64,000 nucleotides of DNA from Pseudomonas sp. NFIX28 (GTDB taxonomy: Bacteria > Pseudomonadota > Gammaproteobacteria > Pseudomonadales > Pseudomonadaceae): NCBI RefSeq assembly GCF_900107395.1, contig NZ_FNPW01000004.1:1-64000 (forward strand), in the 5' to 3' direction. A program made the translations under genes and the position numbers. A model generated the notes under the pieces. The model did no database searches. It was not told the DNA's origin and worked only from the letters and a program-made list of their open reading frames with translations. This document shows positions 54,876 to 63,753 of the stretch, one piece after another. How positions within the stretch are numbered: the stretch's first letter is position 1; each line of letters begins with the position of its first letter.

Positions 54876-55679
54876 TTATTCCAGCACGGTCACCGGCATG
54901 CCGACTTCCAGCCGGCCGATGCCGTCGTTCACCAGGTTCTGCCCGAACATCGCCCCCTCTCCTTGCGCCCGATACTGCTGCAGCGTGGCCAGCGGTTCCC
55001 GATCGGCACTGCGCTCGCCGGTCTGCGGGTCGATGGTGGTGAGGATGCAGCGCGCGCAAGGCTTGACCACGCGGAACTCGATATCGCCAATGCGGATGCG
55101 CTTCCAGCCATCCTCGGCGTACGCCGGGAAGCCCTCGATCACCAGGTTGGGGCGAAAGCGCAGCATCTCCAGAGGGCGCCCGACACGGCTGGACAGATCC
55201 GCGCGGGAAGATTCGCCGATCAGCAGCAGCGGAAAACCGTCGGCAAAAGCCACCTGGTCGTCATCCTTGCCATAACCGGCCTGGGTGGTACGCGCGCGGT
55301 CCAGGGGGACCTGCACCAGGCGGGTGGGCTTGCCGATGAAATCGCTCAGCCATGCATGAGCCTCGGCGCCCGCATCCGGCACGCGCAGCGTGTCGCGCCA
55401 GATGGTCACGCCACGCAACGGGGCATCCGCACCAGGCAAGGGCACATCGAGGGATGGGTAGCCGGGAGCGCTGAGGGTCAGCCCACCCTGGGCATTCCAC
55501 AGCGCCGAAATCTGGCTCATCTGCGGGATCGCGCGCTGGGTCAAAAAGCGTCCGCTGGGCTCATCGACGAGCATCCAGCGTCGGTCGCCCTCCAGCCCCA
55601 GCTTGTCCAGCGCGACCTGTTGCAGGGATTCGCCCTTGCCGGACTTCAAGGGGTATCGATAAAGCGCGCTGAGACGCAT
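54876..55679 (-). CDS. MOSC domain protein (YcbX-like)
   Basis: A 267-residue protein with an N-terminal beta-barrel domain (MRLSALYRYPLKSGKGESLQQ; LDKLGLEGDRRWMLVDEPSGRFLTQR, about 28-53) and a C-terminal MOSC domain. The conserved cysteine is in EFRVVKPCARCILTTIDPQTGERS near residue 205. MOSC proteins carry sulfur on this cysteine or bind molybdenum cofactor; YcbX helps reduce N-hydroxylated bases. It lacks the C-terminal ferredoxin domain of E. coli YcbX, so it would use a separate electron donor. It is convergent with ppnP. Confidence 0.9.
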   Translation of the reverse strand: MRLSALYRYPLKSGKGESLQQVALDKLGLEGDRRWMLVDEPSGRFLTQRAIPQMSQISALWNAQGGLTLSAPGYPSLDVPLPGADAPLRGVTIWRDTLRVPDAGAEAHAWLSDFIGKPTRLVQVPLDRARTTQAGYGKDDDQVAFADGFPLLLIGESSRADLSSRVGRPLEMLRFRPNLVIEGFPAYAEDGWKRIRIGDIEFRVVKPCARCILTTIDPQTGERSADREPLATLQQYRAQGEGAMFGQNLVNDGIGRLEVGMPVTVLE

Positions 55680-55778
55680 GGCCAGCTCCCGGTTGGCAAA
55701 AAAAGCAACCTTATACGAGCCGGTCCGCGAATCAAAGAAGCACTTGCCACACAGGCGGCGCCCCGGCCATGACTCCCG

Positions 55779-56714
55779 TCAGGCGGGGACTTCGTCCAGC
55801 ATCAGGCGCTGGCGCACCACATCGACCAGTTTGTCCGGCTGGAACTTGGACAGGAAGTTGTCGCAACCGACCTTCTTCACCATCGACTCGTTGAAGCTGC
55901 CCGACAACGAGGTATGCAGCACCACATAAAGGCTGCGCAGGCGAGGGTCGTTGCGGATTTCGGTGGTCAGGCGATAGCCGTCCATTTCCGGCATTTCGGC
56001 GTCGGTGAATACCATCAGCAACTTGTCGGTCATGTCGACGCCGGTATCGGCCCAGGCCTTGAGCATCTTCAGCGCCTTCAGGCCATCGCTGGCAATGTGC
56101 ATCTTCACCCCCAACTGGCCCAGGGTGTCGCGCAGTTGCGACAACGCTACGTTGGAGTCATCCACCAACAGCACTTCACGGCCACGGGCACGCTCGAGCA
56201 CCGGGTCGTCGAGCTTGTCGCGCGACACTTTGGCGTTGTACGGGACGATTTCGGCGAGGACTTTCTCGACGTCGATGATCTCGACCAGTTGATCGTCGAC
56301 CTTGCTGATCGCCGTCAGGTAATGCTGGCGTCCGGCACTGGTCGGTGGCGGCAGGATGGCTTCCCAGTTCATGTTGACGATGCGGTCGACGCCGCCCACC
56401 AGGAAGGCCTGCACCGAACGGTTGTACTCGGTGACGATAATGGTGCTGTTGGGACCTGGCACCAATGGGCGCATGCCGATCGCCTGGGACAGGTCGATGA
56501 CCGGCAGTGTCTGCCCCCGCAGGTTGACCACGCCACAGACAAACGGGTGGCGCTGGGGCATCAGGGTCAGCTTCGGCAGTTGCAGGACTTCCTGCACTTT
56601 GAACACGTTGATCGCGAACAGCTGTCGCCCGGCCAGGCGGAACATGAGGATTTCCAGGCGATTCTCACCCACCAGTTGCGTGCGTTGATCTACCGTGTCG
56701 AGAATGCCGGCCAT
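55779..56714 (-). CDS. cheV: chemotaxis protein CheV
   Basis: A 311-residue fusion of a CheW coupling domain (about 15-165; RLEILMFRLAGRQLFAINVFKVQEVL, FVCGVVNLRGQTLPVIDLSQAIG) and a CheY-like receiver (about 180-305; VLLVDDSNVALSQLRDTL, phospho-Asp in LLMVFTDAEMPEMDGY, Lys in CDNFLSKFQPDKLV). It couples chemoreceptors to CheA and adjusts signalling through phosphorylation. AGGAGTCATTAC precedes the ATG. Its promoter is a clear FliA type, so it is expressed with late flagellar and chemotaxis genes. No other chemotaxis genes are near. Confidence 0.96.
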   Translation of the reverse strand: MAGILDTVDQRTQLVGENRLEILMFRLAGRQLFAINVFKVQEVLQLPKLTLMPQRHPFVCGVVNLRGQTLPVIDLSQAIGMRPLVPGPNSTIIVTEYNRSVQAFLVGGVDRIVNMNWEAILPPPTSAGRQHYLTAISKVDDQLVEIIDVEKVLAEIVPYNAKVSRDKLDDPVLERARGREVLLVDDSNVALSQLRDTLGQLGVKMHIASDGLKALKMLKAWADTGVDMTDKLLMVFTDAEMPEMDGYRLTTEIRNDPRLRSLYVVLHTSLSGSFNESMVKKVGCDNFLSKFQPDKLVDVVRQRLMLDEVPA

Positions 56715-56757
56715 GTAATGACTCCTGGGCTTGTTCTGATGAATTCACTAACGAAGG

Positions 56758-56784
56758 TTATCGGCACAATCCACCGAATCTTGA
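56758..56784 (-). promoter_or_regulatory. sigma-28 (FliA) promoter of cheV
   Basis: On the minus strand TCAAGATT (56777-56784), 11 bp, then GCCGATAA (56758-56765), a perfect FliA -10 with a near-consensus -35, 44 bp before the cheV start. Confidence 0.85.
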
Positions 56785-57281
56785 CCTGCGTACAAAATGC
56801 CATGCAAAGGCATTGATGTCACATTAACATCATGCTTTACTGGCTTCGCGATTTCATCCGCACCTTCCCCCCCCCGCCGCGACCTCAAATACGGCGCTTG
56901 GTTCCCCCTTATAAGGGAATCCCTTAGCAGCAATCAGGACCAACCTGATATTCGCAATATCCAATAGCCATTAATGTGACGCCATTCTCATTGCATGAAT
57001 GGAGTCAGGCTTTTGTTTGTGATCGCAGGAAGATGGCCTGGTGCCTGTTCAAGCCCTACCGCCTCCGCTGTCCAAGCGTTGCCGATACACCGTGCCCAGC
57101 GGTCTACCGCCTGCAATCGGGCAGTCTCGGAGAAGATCGGACTAAACACCGGCACGCCATCTTCGTTCATAAAGAACCAATCAGAATCGTCTTATATCCC
57201 ACGGCATACTCGGCGTACTACCTTAAAGTCGCTCACAAAACGGACCATTCCATCATCTGACGTGGCGTCGTGGAGAAAAGC
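56785..57281. other. intergenic region with a palindrome and a doubtful small ORF
   Basis: No confident gene. It holds a C-tract (56866-56874), a 12-bp palindrome CCCTTATAAGGG (56906-56917), and a minus-strand open frame at 56988-57170 (MNEDGVPVFSPIF at its start) whose amino-acid make-up looks protein-like but which lacks a good ribosome site. See the findings. Confidence 0.45.
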
Positions 57282-57749
57282 ATGCTGATCGACAATAAAG
57301 AGTGGCACGAGTCACCCGACTTTCTGCTTGAAGCAGAAGCACTATTGGCAAAGTCGGTTGAGTGCCTGAACCATCTCAACCTGATCAAGAATGATCAGGA
57401 CGCCATCAATTGCATGCTGTCCATGCTGCTCAAACTTGCCGAGAAAACCGAGGCGCTGGCGCTACGCAGCACCGCCGAATTCTCGCGCCAGGTTCATGCG
57501 CTGCTGGGTCATTCCGATCCTCATCCGGACATGAACGAACAGATCCTCGACACTCTCGGCGATTGCTTCAGCCTCATGGCCTGGCAGCTTGAACTGGTCG
57601 ACCCCGTGACCGGCCAACTGAACCTCGATGGCACTGAACAAGCCACTCTCATCGAATCCCTTGCCGTGCAAATCGATCCTCTGCACGTGCCTCCGTCCTG
57701 CCAACAGAATTCGTTCAACGTTTTTTCAATCGCCAAGAGAAACGCATAA
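57282..57749 (+). CDS. hypothetical protein
   Basis: A 155-residue soluble protein that I do not recognise. It is mainly helical and acidic, with heptad-like leucines in FLLEAEALLAKSVECLNHLNLIKNDQDAINCMLSMLLKLAEKTEALALR (about 12-60) and HPDMNEQILDTLGDCFSLMAWQLELV in the second half. There is no signal peptide or membrane segment. The ATG at 57282 follows GTGGAGAAAAGC, and the GTG at 57270 inside that stretch is an alternative start. It stands alone between two long gene-free regions, which suggests its own regulation. Confidence 0.65.
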   Translation: MLIDNKEWHESPDFLLEAEALLAKSVECLNHLNLIKNDQDAINCMLSMLLKLAEKTEALALRSTAEFSRQVHALLGHSDPHPDMNEQILDTLGDCFSLMAWQLELVDPVTGQLNLDGTEQATLIESLAVQIDPLHVPPSCQQNSFNVFSIAKRNA

Positions 57750-58249
57750 GCCTGTCGTTAATTCTTAACTTCAGCTGTTAGATATGTTGTGACATTGACG
57801 CGCGTCATGTCGTTATTCAATGTTTCATGCCTGTTAACGACAGTACAACTAACGCAACTAACAAAACCCGCATTCAGACTCCCAATGTCCTGAATTACGC
57901 CTATCCATGATCTCCAGGCGCGATAGGCCCTGTTTCAGGGGCACCCGTTAAAACAAGCGAATCGGAACATACGTCCCAAAAGGTAATATTCCTGACCTGC
58001 CGGACATATATGGAGGCGCGACCAACGGTAGCTAAGCTGGTACTATGCCCACCCATAAGACGAAGCACTTAATGGCACTGTGACTTCAGATTGATCTTGT
58101 TACACACCCGATCAGTGCAAGGCTTGCTCCCAACGAATAGACCGCGTTAATTGAAGCCGCATACTCAAACAATACCGTTTTCCAAACCGGGGCCTGTCAG
58201 TTGCCTTGACCGGTCTTCCCGCAGCGAACATTCATTGGCTCCATCTGCT
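57750..58249. other. 500-bp gene-free region with a 12-bp palindrome
   Basis: No credible gene in either strand. It has below-average G+C, a perfect palindrome TGACGCGCGTCA at 57796-57807 (extended imperfectly by GACAT / TGTC), and probably the promoter of the two-component genes downstream. A small RNA cannot be excluded; no clear terminator-like hairpin was seen. Confidence 0.4.
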
Positions 58250-59143
58250 ATGTACGCCAGCCTCAAGTCAACCGCCACCCGACTTCTTTCTCGAATAAAC
58301 CTGCGCTGGCTCAACCTGTTGCTGTGCTCATGCTCGGCACTTGGAAGTCTGCTCGCCTATTGCCTGTCGACTACCGTTCCTCTCAGCCTGCTGATCCTGA
58401 ACCTGGCGGCCCTCGCCAGCGTCTGGGTCTATTACGGCAACTCGCGCAAATCGATCAAGTTCGAACCTCAGGAACTGGCGGACCGCTTGCTGCAAGTCCA
58501 GGAGAACGAACGTCATCGGCTTAGTCGTGAACTGCATGATGATATTGGCCAACTGTTGACCGCCGCCAAGTTGCAAAGCGAATGGCTGAAGCGCCGCCTG
58601 CCGGAAGATCTGCAGCAGCATTGCACGACGCTCCAAGGCACATTGGAAGAAACCCTGGCCAAGGTACGCGACGTCTCGGCGATCCTTAATCCCCGGCAGC
58701 TGGCCAGCCTGGGCCTGGAAGCCAGCTTGCGAGCCCACTTGCTGAAGACTCTGGAAAACACTTCCGTGCACTGGAGCCTGGAATGCAAGCAGCGGCTGGC
58801 TGGCATTCCCGAGGAAATGGCGGTGGCCGCCTTCCGCATCACCCAGGAAGCCGTCACCAACATGCTGCGCCATGCCCAGGCGGACAACTTGCTGGTACGC
58901 CTGCAACGCCTTCCCGAAGGGCTTTCGCTGCTGATCAGCGACGATGGCCGTGGCTTTTCTCCTGCCCCCAATCCTGGCGAACAAGGACAACGCGGCATGG
59001 CCGGCATGTCGGAGAGAATTGCACAACTGGGTGGCACCCTGAAGGTTTCCAGCCAGCCCGACCAGGGCACACAAATCGAAGCACTTTTCCCCTGGGCGCC
59101 TCGCGCACTCGAACGGGCCAGTACGAATAAGGTTTTACATTGA
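58250..59143 (+). CDS. NarL-type sensor histidine kinase
   Basis: About 297 residues from the ATG at 58250. Two hydrophobic segments (WLNLLLCSCSALGSLLAYCLS and VPLSLLILNLAALASVWVYY, about 18-62) with almost no loop between them, a short linker, HisKA_3 with the phospho-His in ENERHRLSRELHDDIGQLLTAAK (about 90), and a HATPase domain (RITQEAVTNMLRHAQADNL, DDGRGFSPAP, GMAGMSERIAQLGGTL). With hardly any periplasmic loop it may sense the membrane or work intracellularly. The open frame continues upstream to a TTG at 58151 and neither start has a good ribosome site. Its end overlaps the response-regulator start. Confidence 0.83.
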   Translation: MYASLKSTATRLLSRINLRWLNLLLCSCSALGSLLAYCLSTTVPLSLLILNLAALASVWVYYGNSRKSIKFEPQELADRLLQVQENERHRLSRELHDDIGQLLTAAKLQSEWLKRRLPEDLQQHCTTLQGTLEETLAKVRDVSAILNPRQLASLGLEASLRAHLLKTLENTSVHWSLECKQRLAGIPEEMAVAAFRITQEAVTNMLRHAQADNLLVRLQRLPEGLSLLISDDGRGFSPAPNPGEQGQRGMAGMSERIAQLGGTLKVSSQPDQGTQIEALFPWAPRALERASTNKVLH

Positions 59144-59799
59144 CCTGCAATTTACTTCTGGTGGATGACCACTCGCTCATCAGGGCTGGCGTGCGTGCCC
59201 TGGTCATGGACATTCCTGGCTATGCCGTGATCGGTGAGGCCAACGATGGCGCACAAGTGCTGGAGATGGTCGAGAGGCTGTCGCCAGACATTATCCTGCT
59301 GGATATTTCCATGAGGGATATTGGCGGCCTGGAAGCCCTGAAGAAGCTCAAGGTGGTGCATCCGCAAAGCAAGGTGCTGATTCTCTCCATGCACACCGAC
59401 CCGGCCTTGATCATGCAAGCCCTGGAGTCCGGCGCTCATGGTTACCTGCTCAAGGACACCACCGCCAACGAGCTCGAGCACGCGCTCGACGCCTTACGCA
59501 ACAACGAACGTTATCTGAGCCCGGCCATTGCCCATACGGTGATCAACCAGGCATTGATCCGCGTGCAAAAGCCCCATCCGGAACCGGTCGAAACCCATAA
59601 CCTGACCGCACGCCAGCTGGAGATCCTGCGCCTGATCGTACGCGGCAAGTCGACCCGTGAAATCGCTCACGGGCTGGGCCTGAGCATCAAGACCGTGGAA
59701 ACCCACCGCTCGCAGATCATGAAACGCCTGCAAATCTATGACGTGGCCGGCCTGGTCCTGTTTGCCGTGCGCGAACAGATCATCAGCCTCGACGATTAA
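59140..59799 (+). CDS. NarL/LuxR-type response regulator
   Basis: A 219-residue regulator. The receiver has LLLVDDHSLIRAGVRALV, phospho-Asp in IILLDISMRDIGG (about 54), and Lys in GYLLKDTTANEL (about 105). The C-terminal LuxR HTH is LTARQLEILRLIVRGKSTREIAHGLGLSIKTVETHRSQIMKRLQI (about 150-195). It most likely starts at TTG 59140, which overlaps the kinase stop (TTGA) and follows AATAAGG; no in-frame ATG is near. It is translationally coupled to the kinase. The targets are unknown. Its stop overlaps the convergent yegS end by four bases. Confidence 0.9.
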   Translation: MTCNLLLVDDHSLIRAGVRALVMDIPGYAVIGEANDGAQVLEMVERLSPDIILLDISMRDIGGLEALKKLKVVHPQSKVLILSMHTDPALIMQALESGAHGYLLKDTTANELEHALDALRNNERYLSPAIAHTVINQALIRVQKPHPEPVETHNLTARQLEILRLIVRGKSTREIAHGLGLSIKTVETHRSQIMKRLQIYDVAGLVLFAVREQIISLDD

Positions 59800-60698
59800 G
59801 GCGCCGAAGCCCCCAGCAGCGGGGAGTCTTCCGGCAAATGCACCCGCAATGCCCCTGGGAGCGCGCGAAAACGCAGGTTCTCGCCTTGCAGAGGCTCGCC
59901 GTCAAGATTGATATCCAAACCTTCGGAGGCCTTGATTTCAATCCACGGCAGGCGCGTACGCACAAACATATTGTCGATCCCCCAGCCGCCAGCCAGCAGA
60001 TCCTTCAAGGTACCCACCAGCTCCTGGGGAGCCGGCAGAATGCTGACATCCAGCAGCCCGTCATCGGCTATTGCCTCAGGGCACAACAGATGACCACCGC
60101 CGGCCTGACGCCCATTACCGATCCCCAGGGCCAGCAAATCGCCGCGCCAATGGAAATCCGGCCCCTGCAATTCGCCATACGCCGCATGCAGTTCGCTGAA
60201 GCGCGACAACCCGGTGAATAGATAGGCTGCGCCCCCCAGAATCTTTTTCAGATCCTCAGAGGTATTGGCCGTCACCTGGCTGCCGAACCCGCCTGTGGCC
60301 ATGTTGAGAAACACCTGGCCACCGACTTCGCCGAGGTCGATCGCCCGGGCTGGCACATCGAGCAGGTTCAAAGCCTCATGAGGCAACAAGGAAACGCCAG
60401 CCGCCCGCGCAAAATCATTGGCCGTCCCCAGCGGCAGCAGCACCAGGCTGGCATCGCTGGCCTGCGCCGCCATGGCCTCGGCAATATCTCGCAGGGTGCC
60501 GTCACCGCCTCCCGCGACCAGATGCATATAGCCGGTTGCGAGTGCCTCATTTACCAGGCGCTGGGCATCGCCGGCTTCCCAGGTCAGGCGGACCGCCAGC
60601 TCCCAGCCCTCTTCACGCTTGCGCTCGACGGCGTCGCGCACTTCTTCGTTGAGAGCCTGCTTGCCGTGCAATATCAGCATCGCCTTGCGTTCGCTCAT
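59796..60698 (-). CDS. yegS: lipid kinase YegS
   Basis: A 300-residue diacylglycerol-kinase-fold protein. The N-terminal domain has LILHGKQALNEEVRDAVERKREEGWELAVRLTWEAGDAQRL and the nucleotide motif HLVAGGGDGTLRDIAEAM (about 60-77), followed by LLPLGTANDFARAAG (about 88-102). The C-terminal beta-sandwich includes GNGRQAGGGHLLCPEAIADDGLLDVSI and INLDGEPLQGENLRFRALPGALRVHLPEDSPL. YegS phosphorylates phosphatidylglycerol in vitro; its role in the cell is unclear. The gene is alone and convergent with the response-regulator gene. Confidence 0.94.
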   Translation of the reverse strand: MSERKAMLILHGKQALNEEVRDAVERKREEGWELAVRLTWEAGDAQRLVNEALATGYMHLVAGGGDGTLRDIAEAMAAQASDASLVLLPLGTANDFARAAGVSLLPHEALNLLDVPARAIDLGEVGGQVFLNMATGGFGSQVTANTSEDLKKILGGAAYLFTGLSRFSELHAAYGELQGPDFHWRGDLLALGIGNGRQAGGGHLLCPEAIADDGLLDVSILPAPQELVGTLKDLLAGGWGIDNMFVRTRLPWIEIKASEGLDINLDGEPLQGENLRFRALPGALRVHLPEDSPLLGASAP

Positions 60699-60922
60699 CG
60701 CTCATCACTCCTGTCATTCGAGGGCCATTGAAGGATGTTGACCTTCACCCGGTGAGAAAAAGTCCGACCGGGATGCAATCAATGTGTCCTGCCAGCCCAG
60801 CTGCTGACTGGCGGTAACTTTTCTGACCGCAGATTGAGAATCACCTGAATTGACCCGAAACAGACAATCGGAGAATGTTGGGGGCAGGCAAACGACGCCT
60901 CAAAACAGGGAAGCGAAACACC

Positions 60923-61186
60923 ATGGATGACAAGAAATGCTATGAAAGCTCGAACTCCACGCTCAACCGGCTTGAAGGAAGCATCCTGCTCACCCCCGGC
61001 AAACATCCGGAACTGAGCGCCCATCAAGCGCATTCCCATGACCGCGAGCACAAGGTAGGCAGCCGGCTTCATGCCTTGCTCAAGAAGTTCGCCTGGGTAT
61101 TGGCTTACGCCGGTTTTTTATCGGCGCTTCTGTCCTGGGGCCTGAACAGCCGTTTTGGCTTGCTGATTCTTTTGCTGCTGCGTTGA
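60923..61186 (+). CDS. small hypothetical membrane protein
   Basis: Starting at ATG 60923 gives 87 residues: a polar N-terminal half rich in His (AHQAHSHDREHKVGSRLHALL) and one C-terminal hydrophobic stretch, WVLAYAGFLSALLSWGLNSRFGLLILLLLR, possibly two short membrane helices. I do not recognise the family. An AGGGAAG precedes the ATG by about 10 bases. It sits between yegS and moeA with no obvious partner; being short and lineage-specific, it could also be a spurious frame. Confidence 0.5.
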   Translation: MDDKKCYESSNSTLNRLEGSILLTPGKHPELSAHQAHSHDREHKVGSRLHALLKKFAWVLAYAGFLSALLSWGLNSRFGLLILLLLR

Positions 61187-61244
61187 TAGACAGCTTTCCG
61201 GAGGCAAGACCCGGCCATGCCGACCTGGTCCGCCTCCCCGGGAG

Positions 61245-62471
61245 TCAGCCCAGGACTTCACTCAATGGGATGAAGTTGACCCAATCGCCCTCGACCAACG
61301 TTCGCTCTTCCAGCACCTCGACCAAGCCCTCAGCCCAGGCGGCACTGCGCAGCACCCCGGAACTCTGGTTCCGGTAGATGACTGCCCTGCCCTGCTCCAG
61401 GCGACCACGCAGGTACTCCCGCCGGTTACCCGGTTTGGACCAGGCAAACCCAGCCGGAACCTGGAACTGCAAGGGTTGCAGCTCTTTTACTCCCTGGCGC
61501 CGCAAGATATAGGGCCGGGCCAGCAAGGCAAAGGTCACCAGCGTCGAAGCCGGATTACCGGGCAGGCCGATCACCGGCACACCGCGGAAATGCCCGAAGG
61601 TCAACGGTTTGCCAGGCTTGATCGCCAGCTTCCAGAGAGCCAGCTCGCCTTCTTCTCGTAACGCAATGCCCAGGAAGTCCGCCTCGCCCACTGACACACC
61701 GCCAGTGGAAAGAATCAGGTCGACATCTGCCAACTCGGCAAGGCGACGCCGGGTGGTGGGCAGGTCGTCCGGCAGGATTCCGCCATCGACCACTTCACAG
61801 CCCAGGCGCTGCAACCAACTGCACAGCAGGACACGGTTGCTGTTGTAGATTTGCCCAGGACCCAGCGCCTGCCCAGGTTCTATCAATTCGTCGCCGGTTG
61901 AGAGCACAGCGACCCGCACTCGGCGCACCACATCAAGCTGGGCGCAACCCAAAGACGCAGCCAACCCCAGCTCGATCGGCCCCAACTGGGTGCCGGCCGC
62001 CAGGACACATTCGCCGACCGTGGTTTCCTGGCCTTGCGGACGAATGTTTTGCCCAACGCGCATAGGCTCGGTAAACGCCACCCGCCCATCGGCTTGAACC
62101 TGCGCGTTTTCCTGCATTTCCACGCAGTCGGCTCCCGCCGGGACCGGCGCGCCGGTGAATATGCGGGCACAGGTGCCAGGCGCCAACGGCTCGGGCGCCT
62201 GGCCGGCGAAGATACGCTGGCTGACGACAAGGGGCTCGCCATGCCAATCTGCGCTACGCAAGGCGTAACCGTCCATGGCGCTGTTGGGCCAGGGCGGAAG
62301 ATCCAGGCTGGAGATCAAATCGTCAGCCAACACTCGGCCTTGCGCGCCCGCCAGTGGCAGCCGCTCGCGCTGGAGAACAGGAGTCGCCTCGGCCATCTCC
62401 AGCAAACGGGCCAATGCAGCCTCGACCGGCATCAAGGCACCGGTCTTGCCCGGCTTATCCACGGGATTCAC
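61245..62471 (-). CDS. moeA: molybdopterin molybdenumtransferase MoeA
   Basis: A 408-residue enzyme that inserts molybdate into adenylated molybdopterin. MoeA hallmarks are ALARLLEMAEATPVLQRERLPLAGAQGRVLADDL (N-terminal), PPWPNSAMDGYALRSADW (about 60-76), IFTGAPVPAGADCVEMQENAQV (about 105-126), the MoaB/MogA-like domain VRVAVLSTGDELIEPGQALGPGQIYNSN (about 185), DLILSTGGVSVGEADF (about 250) and GLPGNPASTLVTFALLARPYIL (about 303). It overlaps moaB by 17 bases, and both are read on the minus strand as one unit. Confidence 0.96.
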   Translation of the reverse strand: MNPVDKPGKTGALMPVEAALARLLEMAEATPVLQRERLPLAGAQGRVLADDLISSLDLPPWPNSAMDGYALRSADWHGEPLVVSQRIFAGQAPEPLAPGTCARIFTGAPVPAGADCVEMQENAQVQADGRVAFTEPMRVGQNIRPQGQETTVGECVLAAGTQLGPIELGLAASLGCAQLDVVRRVRVAVLSTGDELIEPGQALGPGQIYNSNRVLLCSWLQRLGCEVVDGGILPDDLPTTRRRLAELADVDLILSTGGVSVGEADFLGIALREEGELALWKLAIKPGKPLTFGHFRGVPVIGLPGNPASTLVTFALLARPYILRRQGVKELQPLQFQVPAGFAWSKPGNRREYLRGRLEQGRAVIYRNQSSGVLRSAAWAEGLVEVLEERTLVEGDWVNFIPLSEVLG

Positions 62472-62994
62472 AAGGCGCAGCCTGTTTCAGGTGCGTAACG
62501 AAATTGCACGGACGGTGCCGCGAATCCAGCTGCTCGGCCAGGATGCCGTCCCAACCGGTGCGCACCGCATTGGTCGAACCTGGCAGGCAGCACACCAACG
62601 TGCCGTTGGCCAAGCCGGCCAGAGCCCGGGACTGCACGGTGGAAGTGCCGATATCGGCCACCGAGATCTGACGGAACAATTCGCCAAAACCGTCGACCTG
62701 TTTGTCGAGCAGGCAAGACACGGCTTCCGGGGTACTGTCACGGCCGGTGAAACCGGTGCCGCCGGTGATCAAAACCACCTGGACCAAATCGTCGGCGATC
62801 CAGGTCGCCACTTGCGCGCGAATCTTGTAGAGATCGTCCTTGAGCAGGACGCGTGCAGCCAGGTTATGGCCGGCGGCGCTCAGACGATCGACGAAGACCT
62901 GGCCGGAGGTATCGGTTTCCAGAGTGCGGGTATCACTGACGGTCAGCACCGCGATGTTCAGGGGAGCGAAAGGTACATCAGCCTTGGCTTTCAT
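62455..62994 (-). CDS. moaB: molybdenum cofactor biosynthesis protein MoaB
   Basis: A 179-residue MoaB/MogA family protein. It reads FAPLNIAVLTVSDTRTLETDTSGQVFVDRLSAAGH at the start, the substrate-binding VQVVLITGGTGFTGRDSTPEAV near 77-98, and GTLVCCLPGSTNAVRTGWDGILAEQLDSRHRPCNFV near the end. It probably adenylates molybdopterin before MoeA acts. The start at ATG 62994 (MKAKADVPFAPLN) was chosen by family length; the open frame runs further upstream but overlaps the mobA gene. It lies first in the moaB-moeA unit, divergent from mobA. Confidence 0.95.
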   Translation of the reverse strand: MKAKADVPFAPLNIAVLTVSDTRTLETDTSGQVFVDRLSAAGHNLAARVLLKDDLYKIRAQVATWIADDLVQVVLITGGTGFTGRDSTPEAVSCLLDKQVDGFGELFRQISVADIGTSTVQSRALAGLANGTLVCCLPGSTNAVRTGWDGILAEQLDSRHRPCNFVTHLKQAAPCESRG

Positions 62995-63073
62995 AGGCTC
63001 GATCCAGTTGTAGGAGAAACAGCCCGGTGTTATATCACAGCGCTCTCTTTGACCGCCTCTGTGGAGACGTGCC

Positions 63074-63682
63074 ATGACCTCGCGCACAGATTTACCACCC
63101 TGTTCCATTCTGCTCCTGGCCGGTGGGCGCGGCCAACGTATGGGTGGAAGGGACAAGGGGTTGATCGAGTGGCAGGGCCAGCCATTGATCGCCCACCTGC
63201 ATCGACTGACCCGCGGCCTGAGCGATGACCTGATCATTTCCTGCAACCGCAATCGGCAGCAGTACGCACCCTTCGCCGATCAACTGGTGCAGGACGAGAA
63301 CAATGACTTCCCTGGGCCCCTGGCAGGCATCCGTGCCGGATTGGCCGCCGCCCGGCATGCCCAACTGTTGGTGTTGCCCTGCGATGTGCCACGCATCGAT
63401 GCACAACTGATCGAAGCCATGCGACAAAGCGCCGCCCAAAACCCGGAAAAACCCTTGATGCTGCGCCATGGCGAGCACTGGGAACCCTTGCTGTGTATCA
63501 TTCCGCGCGCATTGCTCGGCACCTTCGACAGTGCCTGGCAGAACGGCGAACGCAGCCCCGGACGTATCATGCGTGGGTTGGACGCTCAGGCGCTGCAATG
63601 TCCGGCAAACGATCCCCGATTGGCTAATCTGAATACACCAGAGCTGTTAAGCCAGCAGCACGGCGTGTCAGAATGCCCTTAA
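63074..63682 (+). CDS. mobA: molybdenum cofactor guanylyltransferase MobA
   Basis: A 202-residue nucleotidyltransferase that links GMP to Mo-molybdopterin to form the bis-MGD cofactor used by nitrate, formate and other oxidoreductases. The GTP-binding N-terminus reads [28 protein letters not shown] (about 14-41); [33 protein letters not shown] is near 78-110 with the metal-binding Asp in PCDVPRID. It is divergent from moaB-moeA across a 79-bp promoter region, so the three cofactor genes form one locus. Confidence 0.96.
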   Translation: MTSRTDLPPCSILLLAGGRGQRMGGRDKGLIEWQGQPLIAHLHRLTRGLSDDLIISCNRNRQQYAPFADQLVQDENNDFPGPLAGIRAGLAAARHAQLLVLPCDVPRIDAQLIEAMRQSAAQNPEKPLMLRHGEHWEPLLCIIPRALLGTFDSAWQNGERSPGRIMRGLDAQALQCPANDPRLANLNTPELLSQQHGVSECP

Positions 63683-63753
63683 CTCAAGGAACTTGCAGGC
63701 GTTGTATACGTCTCAAGCACAGCAACTAAAAGTATTCATCTCGGAGACACATA

